Shown here one piece after another: positions 39,831-49,929 of a stretch of DNA of 64,000 bases. The stretch covers positions 27,588,094-27,652,093 of the forward strand of contig CM034610.1 of assembly GCA_020091685.1 (NCBI GenBank), written 5' to 3'. Under the pieces are notes generated by a model, which ran no database searches, was not told the origin of the DNA, and saw only the letters and a list, made by a program, of their open reading frames with translations. The position numbers and the translations under genes are program-made. Within the stretch, counting starts at the first letter, position 1. Each line of letters begins with the position of its first letter. The DNA comes from Lutjanus erythropterus (taxonomy: Eukaryota; Chordata; Actinopteri; Lutjaniformes; Lutjanidae).

Positions 39831-42530
39831 CCATATTAATAACAGTGTATAACAGGGAATAGCTCAAAGTATTGAGTCTTAAATATATGAGTAGTACGAC
39901 GAGTAAGTCCATAAAATGTGTAATGAAGGGGAAAAAAATCTTATTACAACATCCCAGAGCACAATCTTAGCTTGTTTTGTTCAGCCAACAATTTAGAACT
40001 CAATAGAGCTGCACATTTTGTGCATTTTCTTTAAGTGATAGTTGAAATCGTAAACAAAGGATTATTGGATTAATCAATAATAATTAGTAAGAAACAAAAC
40101 ACCCATGTTTTTCCCTGTTTAAGTGTCATTTAAACAATTCTAGGGCACATTAGCTATGTGAAATATTAATTCATACAGCACAAACAAGTAAATGAACAGA
40201 AAAATAGAACAGTAAGGCTCTCTTTCGAAACGGCTGCTAATGATTAATCATTAACATCCCTAGAGTCCAAAAGTGTTGAATTTCTAATGACATAAAGCAT
40301 AGAAAAACAGCGTATCTTCACATTAACCTGCTCATGTTTGGCATTCTCGCTCAAAACATTACTTGAATGATAAATTGATTATAGGAAAAGCTGTTTAAAA
40401 ATGGTTTCAGCATTAATGAAAGACTAAACACCAGCTTGAAATCATAACCTCATTGGCACCTGGCAAACCTGTTACACATGTTAAATTTATTATAATTTCA
40501 TCACCATCACAATCCTGCTGTAATACGACTCTAAAATAACACGTATGTAGACGATGAGAAGCTCCTTCGCCTGCAGACGGAGGTTGTTTTGAATGTGGCC
40601 TGTAATCTCTCTATTAGCAGTAAAAGCAATAATAATATCAGTCATGTCTAAGGACATTCTCATGCCCTGTATCCCACTGCTCCGGATTAGAAAGGCATTG
40701 AGCCAGGGATTAGCGAAGGAAAAGAAGAAAGCTTTCCTTGGACAACAGAGGAGGGAGGCAGGGGCTAATGGATCAAGACCCTCTGAGTACTCAGACATGC
40801 ACACATACACACAAACTCACAATCTTTCACGCAGATTCAGCTGCTCATCTTAATGCTACTTAACCCTACATAAGAGGTGACATTCCGTAAACAGTTTTCC
40901 AGGAATTATCCAGTCATAGCAGCAGCACTTGAAGGTGACAGAGGTTCCCCTCTGACCCCTCCAGGCCACCGTATCCAGTCTTAACTTGGTGTGTGACTAG
41001 GAGGAATTTCCCTTTCGGTCTCTCACTGAGCCAGTTGTCCGTGTCCAAGCGTGTCATGTGCTGTTAGGAGATAAACAATGTCCAGAGCTAAGAGGGAATT
41101 AGAGTGCTTTCAAAACCACGAATTAGCCTGTTGAGCTAATGGTCAGTAAATGATGAAATAAAGCAGCAATTTGCCAGTTGGAACATATTTTATAAAATTG
41201 CAGGCGCTGGCCAGGTTGGAGTCTAACTTCTAGGCAGCGCTCTTGATCTCAGTGATGCAGAGCTTGGCAGCTTCCCCTGGGACAATCCAGCAACACAAGC
41301 TGTCATAGTTGGCTCAAACCTGTGGTCATTATATACTTATATACTGTGTTATTATTGTAATTATGAGTCTAATCAGAGACAAGGACAGGAGGGGAGACAT
41401 CAGCCACTATCTTTTGTGTCCAAAGTCTCAAAAGTCAGTCAAAAGTGGATACTGGTTTTGAGACTAATTAGACACAGTGGATTTTCTTGAACTTTATAAT
41501 TTTTTTCACCTCATTTTTGGTGCAGTTCACAGAGAGTCCACATCAGTGGAAGTCTGTGATGACTGAGCAATCTGCACCTAACCTAAAGAGTAGATGTCAA
41601 GAAATGTTATTTCAGTGACATTTAATGTATGATGTGGCTATTGAAGAATGTGATTAACAGCTTCAGTTGGCTTTTAATACATGCAGTATTTTTTCAGACA
41701 ATGTTTGACACTATCAACTAATAAAATGTGCTCAAATCTAACTGTTTACTAGTCCAAATACTCATCAGTTTAACTAGAAATGAATATTGTGCAACTCTGG
41801 CTAACTGTTTCCTCTAAGATTTTATGCATCCACCTGCCAGCCTCCATCTCCCTGTGCTGATGGCAAAATGTTGTAATCCAGCAAGGTGGAAAGTGGCACA
41901 GAAAACAGCGCTGTTTAGCAGTATTTTGATTTAGAAAATTAAAATAAGATTGTCTTTAGGGTGTGTCAGAATAAACTGGCATGTTGCGCTCAACCAGTGC
42001 AATGCATAATCACATTCAGCAGAGGGACGTGGACGTTAACCTGCAAGGAGAGCAGGCTGCTGCTGCTAGCACTGCTAACATTAGCCATATTGTGTAGAAG
42101 TTAACATTAGCAGCAGGTAAACAATGCCATACTTGACGTTGTGATCCTACTCGGTCTGAAAATACGATGCATTTAGTGAGTTGTTGTCATGTTTTGTAAG
42201 ATAATGGGCAATGTTAATGAAATGCCTTTCATTTAATTATTGAATAATATGGATAACTGCTTCCATTGGCTTTTAGAATGCAATATTTTTGGGACAATAA
42301 TTAAAACATTATCAGTTAATAAATTGTGCTCAATTTGAACTGTTTTATGAGTGTTTTCTTACTTTTAGACTTGTCAGCCAATCTAAATTAATTTTTTTGT
42401 TTAATCAGCAAGGAAATTAGTCTCTCTGGACCTCCCTGTATTATGTGCAGCATTTTTCTTATTACTTATTGATCGTGTTTTTGTTGTTGTCATAGGTGTA
42501 GTATGTTTCTCCTATGTTTTTAAAGTAGCA
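39831..42530. other. Unassigned non-coding stretch
   Basis: 40015-40260 ends in aatgattaatcattaacatccc, suggesting a decayed MITE. 40560-40760 is repeat-free. No coding exon is seen. Confidence 0.35.
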
Positions 42531-42575
42531 CCAGAATTGCCCTCTGGGGGCAATAAAGATTTATTGGATTGAATT
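42531..42575 (+). mobile_element. Non-LTR retrotransposon 3' tail
   Basis: aattgccctctgggggcaat followed by aaagatttattggattgaat resembles the short hairpin and AATAAAG tail of fish LINEs. It is solo, with no coding part, and lies about 100 bases before the thra exon acceptor. Confidence 0.5.
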
Positions 42576-42831
42576 AATCTGCGCGATAGCTGCCAATTAA
42601 TTTTCTGCTCATAATCGAATGGTTCCAGCTTTTTAGACGGTGTTATCTGACTGTGTCCTTTGTTCTCTTCCAGGCTGGATCCCACTCCACCCTCCGCACC
42701 CCTGAGACTGACATCCACCCCCTGCCTCGGCCCCGGTGCCTGCAGATTTAACCCAGCCGGACCTCTCAGCATCTTCCAAAACTCGCAGTTTCACACCGAG
42801 CCACAACAGACCAACCTCACAGGGGGTCGAC

Positions 42832-42868
42832 TCCCCCCACCCCCCACCCCCTCCCTCCTCTTCCCCCC
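42832..42868 (+). promoter_or_regulatory. C-rich tract in thra 5'UTR
   Basis: Runs of five to six C separated by single A or T, then CTCCCTCCTC and CCCCCC. In RNA this is a poly-C-binding-protein type sequence. In DNA the opposite strand has at least four G-runs of three or more, so a G-quadruplex could form. No function is shown. Confidence 0.45.
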
Positions 42869-42896
42869 AAAAACTCCCAGGGACGGGACCCTGTCA

Positions 42897-42908
42897 ATGT
42901 TTCACTGA
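42897..42908 (+). other. uORF 1 in thra 5'UTR (ATG TTT CAC TGA)
   Basis: A minimal three-codon uORF with poor context (T at -3, T at +4). It ends 94 bases before the receptor ATG, so reinitiation at downstream ATGs is possible. Confidence 0.6.
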
Positions 42909-42929
42909 CTGACCCCTCCCGCCCGGCGA

Positions 42930-43034
42930 ATGACAAGTGTGCATCCGAGGGTGGGGCTTGCCTCAGTCTCTCATGATTGGCTGCTGGATGGAATTAAGGT
43001 GAATGGAACACGTTCCCAAGGAGCAAGACCCTAA
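42930..43034 (+). other. uORF 2 overlapping the thra start out of frame
   Basis: The ATG at 42930 opens 34 codons and stops with TAA at 43032-43034, beyond the receptor ATG and in a different frame. Ribosomes that start here cannot initiate at 43003. Its context is weak (C at -3, A at +4), so leaky scanning is expected. This is read directly from the sequence; use in vivo is inference. Confidence 0.6.
42973..43002 (+). other. uORF 3, stop codon abutting the thra ATG
   Basis: The ATG at 42973 opens nine codons (MIGCWMELR), and the TGA at 43000-43002 is followed at once by the receptor ATG at 43003. It lies in the same frame as the receptor, with a second in-frame ATG at 42988. All starts here are in weak context. 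The TGAATG arrangement would favour termination-coupled reinitiation, or rare read-through giving an N-extended protein. Both are inferences. Confidence 0.65.
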
Positions 43035-43058
43035 CCCATCAGAGGGAGAAGAGAAACG
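43003..43058 (+). CDS. thra: Thyroid hormone receptor alpha, first coding exon (residues 1-18 and two bases of codon 19)
   Basis: Start of a nuclear receptor that binds T3 and regulates target genes as a RXR heterodimer. This exon gives the extreme N-terminus of the A/B domain, MEHVPKEQDPNPSEGEEK, followed by CG that joins G at 63839 to make Arg19. The acidic, proline-containing start matches my memory of fish TR-alpha N-termini, especially the B-type ohnolog. The ATG is fixed by an in-frame TGA directly before it (43000-43002), so no longer N-terminus is possible in this exon without read-through. The start context is weak at -3 (T) but has G at +4. Family identity is strong. Assigning thraa versus thrab is inference. 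Confidence 0.9.
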
Positions 43059-44331
43059 GTGAGTTTTCTTTCTGTTTTTTATCAAATTCTCCACTGCTTC
43101 TTTTCCAAAAGCCTTTTAATGAGCTCCCCCTTAAGTTGTCTCTCCCGATGTAAACATCTCCCTGATATGAAGCACACATGGCTTTGTGTTACTGTGTAAT
43201 GTTGTTAAGTATGGAAGAGGTTTTCTGAGGACATTCAGAAGAGAATCTTTACTTTTCAGCCTCTCTTTTATCGTCTAAATCTTTCTCATGGTGCCCCCTG
43301 TTTTTACATCTCTGAGCCATTTTTTCTCCAGACAAGCTAAACAACGTAGCCTCTTTTTCCTCCCCGCCGCTGTCTTCCTCTCGTCTGAATTGTTTTCAGA
43401 GAACTAGGCCTATAGCTACATCTGACCCTGACGCTCCTCCCCACTTCATCTCTTGAGGAGCAGAGCCAGTCAGACCGGCCCGAACACAAACAAACACAGC
43501 ACTGTTTAAGCCCCTTCTCATTAATGAAAACATAATATTAGTGGAATGGAGCCTCTCTCACAGTGCTGCTGCAGCGAGAGGAAGGGGCCTTCTGTGTGGA
43601 GGAGGCGTCGGGGTAAAGTAAAGGGTGATCAGTCAATATCAGTCTACTCTGGTTTTGAGGGAAGAGTTCAGCTAATGTACTAAACCAATGATCATTTACA
43701 GGGAGGTTATTTTTTGTTTAATTAAAAACATATTTCTGTTTGCAAATATCGAAAGCTGTAATGCTGTTGACCTTTCACTTTTTGTTTTGAAGTATAAATA
43801 TGAGTCAGATATTTGTATCTTCAGCAAATAAGTGTAGGAAGATCACAGAAGCTTCTGTTTAATCAGAGCATGTTTTCACTTTGTTTAATCTGTGTTAATA
43901 GTTTGTTGAGGAAGTAAACACTGTGAGCTGCGCTTAACCAAAAGCTTATTTACATTGCTTTAACAAATATCCCTTTTGCTGATCAAATAAATTAAAACAA
44001 GGTGGCTAAAGGTCCTCAAAAAGTCTAAGAAATGTCTTAAATTCACATGTACTAATAAAAGGCTTTAAAAAGTATTAAATAGTCTTAGATTTGGTTTGGA
44101 AAGGTCTTAAATATTTATTTAATGAATGCTGCTTTTCTAAAATTCACTCCATGCACAAAAGGCCTTTACCAGGCCTGGAGTTTCATCATTTTAGAGGCAA
44201 GGCCACTTGGCATTTGGTGTTGTTGATTTATGAGGGCACTAAGGCCAAATGCCAGCACAGCAAGGCCAGATCAGATCAAACAGTCATTTCATGAAAATAA
44301 TGAATTTAACCCAAGGGTTGAGAATGATTCG

Positions 44332-44475
44332 GGACGTCCCTGTAGCTCAGTTGGTAGGGTGTGCGCCCCATGTACTGAGGCTCTTAGTCCTGCAGCCTAT
44401 TTACTGCGTGTCACCCTTGTCTCTCTACCCCCTGTCTGTCACTATCAAAATAAAGACAAAAGCACAAAAATACTT
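44332..44475 (+). mobile_element. tRNA-derived SINE lacking its B box
   Basis: The head ccctgtagctcagttggtag has a good A box, then gcgccccatgtactgaggct. The segment where the B box should be is deleted. The CT-rich body and an aataaagacaaaag tail follow. Confidence 0.7.
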
Positions 44476-44582
44476 CTCAAAATAGGTTAAGGGTGATTTT
44501 ATTTTTGCTCATTTTTTCCCAGTTTGTTAAGGCTACAGGAACACTTGAAGTCAGAGATCAGTCTATATATGACATACGAAAT

Positions 44583-44800
44583 AGTGTGTGATATATCATG
44601 AGTTAGTATTTCAAAATAATGAGTTAGTATCTTAAAATAATGAGAAACTTTCTCAAAACAGTCACTGAATAATTATGATAAAGTTCCTCATTATTTTGAC
44701 ATAAGAAATCATTATTTTGACATAAGTCATTATTTTGACATAATAGGTCATTATTTTGAGATGATATGTCATTATTTTGAGAAAGTTTCTCATTATAAAG
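44583..44800. repeat. AT-rich tandem and inverted repeat (fold-back)
   Basis: Units of about 18-20 bp, aataatgagttagtatttca on the left and cattattttgacataag on the right, are mutual reverse complements. aatgagaaactttctcaaaa on the left pairs with attttgagaaagtttctcat on the right, so the block folds into a long hairpin. Confidence 0.7.
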
Positions 44801-45950
44801 GATCTTTTTTTTTCATCAAATTGGCAGTAATGGGCTTTCACAGAGAGAGGCAGCACATCCAGCAGCACAGTGAAGAAGAGATAAGCTTATATTACGTGGA
44901 TCTAGCTGTCTCCAGTCTGCAGTGTCAACCATAGACCTGTACCGTACCATCAGGCTTCATGATCAAAAAAACATTTATATCACATCAACACTGCTGTCCA
45001 TGGGCGGTGGCATTAAAACGTCTTGTTACATACAGGCACCCTGTGAGTGTGATAAGTGTATGCATAATGGCTGGCAGGTTTATAGCCTTATTTATTTTAT
45101 TCTTAAAAAAGCACTTCTGCCTATGACATGTAGGAAGTAAGAGGATAGGAGGGGCATGTAAAAGGGCATTCATGTCATGTGTTAGAATTTGACTCCCGAA
45201 GCTTTTCACTCTAAAATCTTTTCTAATCTTTCCCTGCCACATCTACAGTTAAATTTAGTTTATGTGATAATAACAATACGGGTCTATGTTATTATTACAT
45301 GTCGGGGGACTAGCTGGCTGCCTAGCATCAGATTCCCCTCCACTGTGTCTCCATGTGCCGTATTACCAGCTCGTGCTAAGAAAGTCAATCCGGCGGAGCC
45401 TGGATAGATTCCTCAGCTAACATGGACACCTGTCAGGAGATTAACAGCTCTGTGGCTGCTGGGGAGGGGGATGGGGACAGTTGGTGTGGTCATGGATGTA
45501 GAAGCCTGTACGCCAGCATTACTGTTTCCTTTCCTTTGACATGTTTGGGTGTAAGTATTCTGCGTATCTCTGCTTGTGTTGCAACACCTGTATCAAGTGC
45601 TGGCTGCAGCGCTTTGCACCTCTTGGATAATTAAAAGCACGAGGAATAAAGCTCTCGGGGCTTCAGACTGGAGCAGTTGCTACTTAGAGTAGATATCAGC
45701 GGTGTGTTTGGCATGACAGTGGGTTTTATTGAAGCTCTGCCCCTCCCTTCTGCATGTTGTCAGCCTGTTGTTTTGAACTGGTCGGCCTCTTTGAAGTGAT
45801 GCTATGGTTACCAGCATGCAGGCAGAGAAGAGCACACCTGTACCTATGGACTGAAAATTGTACTCAACACATTTTCATCTCAATTCTCCCATGAATGTGA
45901 AAGATCCTCTGATAATCAAGCAATAAGATACAATAAATACATACATTTTG

Positions 45951-46690
45951 GTCACACTTTTTTTTACAGGACACTAATAAGATGTAACAAGCTGTACTTT
46001 TAATGAAATTAGACAAAAACTAGAAATTGTATGTTTTTATTTGGCCCTTTTTAGAGGGCAATTAGGGACGTATTACAGCTGAACTGTACTGTAAACTAAA
46101 GTTTATTATTTCCTACTGTTAGACCTTTGTAATACTTTATTAGGATGTAAGAAGGGACAATTATGATAGAACTTACTGTAAATTAAAGTGTATTATTTTT
46201 CACAGTTATTAGACTTTATTAGAAGGTAATTAGAGACACATTACGACTGCACTGTACTGTAAACTTAAGTGCATCATTTTCCATAGTTATTAGACTTTAC
46301 TGGAGGGTAATTAGGGACACATTACAACAGAATTGTTCTGTAAACTAAAGTGTATTGCTACACAGTTCTGTTGTAATGTCTCCCCAGTTACCCTCTAATA
46401 AAGTCTAGTAAGGGTTTAACAGTGGGAAGCAATGCACTTTAGTTTACAGTTCACCTCTGTTGTAATCTGTCCCAAATTACCCTTTAACTCTAATTCTAAA
46501 TGTCTAATACCGTGTAATAAAGAAGATCTATAATTTGATTGATTGTTACATCTCATGAGTGTTAGGGATGGTGTCTAATTAGGGTATGTACTGTCTAATA
46601 AAGAACACATTTTTTCTAGTTTTTGTAGAATTTGATAGAAGGTACGCCTTTTTTAAGTCTTAAAACTGTACTGTAAAATAAAGTGCAGCC
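45951..46690. mobile_element. TIR element with internal ~90-bp repeats
   Basis: The left end CACACTTTTTTTTACAG and the right end CTGTAAAATAAAGTGCAG are imperfect inverted repeats. The interior has several units of gtaattagggacacattac and tactgtaaactaaagtgtat, then the same words reversed (46360-46500), so the core also folds back. Confidence 0.65.
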
Positions 46691-48020
46691 TAATTTTTTA
46701 CATACTGGCTTTCATTTTCAGCAGTCTTATTTTCGGCAGTTTTATTGAGGTTTCTGAGCAGCTGTAACCAGGATGTTTGATGCTATTTTATGTGAGTTTG
46801 TTTCATATATTGGCTCATTAAGATGCATAAATTGTTGTACAGTTTATGTTACGCTGGATTTAGTTCAAACGTCGATATGTAGTCGCAGCTTGCATCACTT
46901 CTACTAACATGTCGCCAAGGCTGATGCAAGGCTGCTTGCACTGTGTTGCACTAACAGTCACAAAGGCTTGCGCCATAGTGGTGTATATGGGTCTGTGCAT
47001 CCAGGAATCTTTGTTGTTGATGCACTTCAAGAGGCATGTCTATATCCACTGATCTGAGAGCCTCCAGTCAAACACGTGCAAGAGCAGATCACTCAGCACT
47101 CCGTTTTTCTCGGGGCGGTCGGCAGTCCTGCTGGTGTTGTGAAGATAAACTCAATGACAATAAGTGATGTGAATGATTTTAATACTTGTTGCGTTTGTAC
47201 ATAATGTTATTTCTCTTTTGCTCTCCACTTCCTTCTTTTAACATGTGAGACAGTGAGTCAGTCATCAGAATTTTATATTCGCCTCAGGTATGAGCGGTTT
47301 CACTCAGCTGTGAATAACACAAGATGGGTGAAAATAAGTTCCACTATCTGTATCAGGGAACAGACTCAAACCTGTCTGTGCTGTCAGAGAGAGGAAGATA
47401 AATCTACCACACATACATGTAGAGAGAAACAGGAACTATAGGGCTCTAATGAGTGTCCTTTTTTTGCATTCAAAGCTTCTATTGAGGTTTTTGAATCCTC
47501 AGTTTTGATGAATTAATTTATCTGCTTACATGAGTAAAGAGCTTGCGTCCATATAGAGTTTTTCCTCTAGCAGAAATTTGCTGGCCGGGCACTGGGGATG
47601 AAGTACTTGTGGGGTGAGAGGAAAAAAAATGCTGTACATAGGTTTTGTTTCTTTGACAACAATATATTGACAATCGCTAACACTTTTCTATTTGTTCAAC
47701 AAGTGTGCTGTGGTTCTATGAAACAACAACAACTGCAGATGTAGCAAGTGGAAATATTGCTTTCCTGCTTCTCTGAGAGTTAAAGGTAGAATCAGTAGGA
47801 TTTTTTCAAACGGTTAGTGAATGTCAAATAAATCTACAAATCTACAAACAACTCTATCAGCACATTAGTTCATGAAACACAAACTATTTAAAGGTACAGA
47901 TTAATAAAACAATACAACAAACAATCGTCTGAAAGGCATACGCACAACAATGTCAAACGGTACACAAACATGCAGTACATTGTTGATACATTTTTAATCT
48001 GTTAATTTCTCAGTTGAGAT
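46691..48020. other. Unassigned intronic stretch
   Basis: No gene or defined repeat is seen. Confidence 0.4.
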
Positions 48021-48190
48021 TAAAGCTGCACAATTGATCGAAACATTATCAAAATTGCAATATTGCCAAGTGCAATATCCAAGAACTGTAGTGCTGCGGA
48101 GACGTCCTGGCTGACAGATTTGTTCTCCACATGTAAGAAAACGTGTTTGTTTGGCACTAACCCCAACAAATGTCACATCACCATGATCTA
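48021..48190. mobile_element. hAT-type MITE fragment, opposite relative of 3707-4038
   Basis: taaagctgcacaattgatcg and ttgcaatattgcc, then ctgtagtgctgcggagacgt, match the reverse complement of the 3707-4038 element. Confidence 0.55.
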
Positions 48191-49409
48191 TACCAGCACA
48201 TCTGCATTTCTAGACACTGCATTTGCACTCGTTGAACCGTAAACATCAACAGTCAAATCAGAACCAAAACACAGATCACAATGCACCGATTATGATGGCA
48301 TTTCAACAATTAATGCAAAATAAACTGATTACTGTGAATTCTTACACAAATTTGACCAATCACTGTAGCTTCCTGCACAAGGTTTGTCATTGTTATTAAC
48401 ATTTATCAATGCTCTGTCCACTTTTATATTATATAATTTGAAGCTTGTTGTTTTGACTGAGTTTGAGCTCCAAAAAGATTTGTTGCTTTTGATTTTTATT
48501 GAATTGTACAGAAAAATAATAAAAATATTAACTTTTTTCAGTTTCCACTTCACATTGCTACTGCACTTAAACATTACAACAAGCATCACAATTCATTTTA
48601 GAGAAGCTTCTGTGAAATCATAAATTGTAGGCTGCAACAATCCCCTGTCTGTGAAATCCTGAAGGGACTGCCTAATCTTCTAGGTTCTACCAGGTTTAAA
48701 CAGAATGAATAAACATGCAAAAAGAACTGCACAGCATTTGAATGGTGATTTAGAATCTGAATGCCAACGTTATGATCAAACTATTTGGAACTATTTACTG
48801 TAAATAAGAAAGCATTTGCTTCTTGACACACTGGAAGGAAATATGATCCTTTTCTTGTCTGTACTAAACAAGATTCATCCTTTCCTTTACCTGGACATGA
48901 TAACAAGATATCCAGTCAGGAGCGGGTTAAAGTCATGATTAAGTGGTTAAGTATGGTTTCTATAGCCTGTTGTGTAACTGGTTCTTTGTTTGTTGGGTAA
49001 TGCATGTCGTGCCTTGAAACTTAATAAATGTCATCGGGTTGAATAGAGTGGGAGTTACTGTACATACCGGTATGTCTGTCAGATGAAGACGATGTTTTGT
49101 TTAATTAAATATGTGCTTTAGGCAGTATATGGGTGTGTTCATACAGTAAATGTTTGATGTATAAACTTACTGCGGTGAACATAGCATAGCATGAATACCC
49201 TTCTTATGAGAATACTATGCAAGATTTGTGTTGATTGAAGTCTGTGGTGTATTCAGTAGCATCATGTGTGTGTGTCTTTCTGCTTTCTGATACTGGAGAT
49301 GGAACTGCTGCTGAAAGACAATTGGTGATGATTTTCACCCATTTTGATCCTGTAACCTCATTTTCACTTGCCTCAGATCCCTGCAACCATAGCTGAGTCA
49401 AGTTACTAA

Positions 49410-49854
49410 AGATGAAAACATCGTTTTTTTTCTATTCTGAAAACATAATTTATGCAAATGAGCACAATTTAATGAGATAATGCCCCATTTGCATATAGAA
49501 ACATAAAGTTTTAGTCACTGACCTGTCTTATTTTTTTGTCTAAAAATGTGTAGTATTTTGCAAACGCACCTTTAAAGGCCTTTGTCTGAAAATGAGTTGT
49601 ATCTCATACTGTTGCCCAAGAATTTTCACTTCAGTATTCATATCTACTGTATATTCTGAAGGTTTTTACAGAAAGATTAGTTCATACAATATACCTGATT
49701 TATTCCTAAATGGCTGTTGACAGTATTTTCTGATTTATGGAGTGCTAAAATAGTTTCCTTCTGTAAAAACCTTTCACTCTTAATATGTCAACAAAATGAA
49801 ACAAGAATTTTGAATCAGATTTTATCCAGTATTTATGCAAATTACCATATATTT
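49410..49854. repeat. Dispersed repeat with internal inverted pair
   Basis: aatgagataatgccccattt, then gttgcccaagaattttcact, look like a common fish repeat. aggtttttacagaaag (49661) is inverted as ccttctgtaaaaacctt (49759). Confidence 0.5.
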
Positions 49855-49901
49855 AACTAAATAATGCCTCATCATGTTTGCAGATGAGGCATTATTTAGT
49901 T
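49855..49901. repeat. Perfect 19-bp inverted repeat with 9-nt loop
   Basis: The arms AACTAAATAATGCCTCATC and its exact complement surround ATGTTTGCA. The transcript could form a 19-bp hairpin. Confidence 0.85.
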
Positions 49902-49929
49902 ATTTCATAAAACTCTTCATGTAAGTTAT

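Larger units (their letters stand above)
1..42673. other. Non-coding DNA 5' of the thra coding exon (intron or upstream region)
   Basis: No convincing protein-coding exon is seen on either strand. Open frames here are short, lack family motifs, or run through CA/TG repeats. The exon at 42674 starts at an acceptor, so some or all of this stretch is probably a thra 5'UTR intron. Where the first exon and promoter lie is unknown. Repeats that can be recognised are listed individually. Confidence 0.6.
42674..43058 (+). other. thra: thra exon: 5'UTR plus first coding codons
   Basis: Non-terminal exon of the thyroid hormone receptor alpha gene. A pyrimidine-rich tract (tttgttctcttccag) ends in AG at 42672-42673, and a consensus donor GTGAGT starts at 43059. 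The first 329 bases are 5'UTR, C-rich in the middle, with four ATGs before the main start. The last 56 bases are coding. The call rests on the coding end joining in frame, in phase 2, to the exon at 63839. Because the exon opens with an acceptor, transcription must start upstream, but I cannot identify the first exon. An alternative TSS inside the exon cannot be excluded from sequence alone. Confidence 0.82.

Noticed and set aside
40490-40853. 106-codon minus frame and 86-codon plus frame
   Set aside because: No family resemblance and no splice signals in register. Kept only as repeat-free DNA.
42660-42908. 82-codon plus frame overlapping the thra 5'UTR
   Set aside because: Its start lies in the intron before the acceptor at 42673. 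Only the last part is in the exon, and it is not in the receptor frame.
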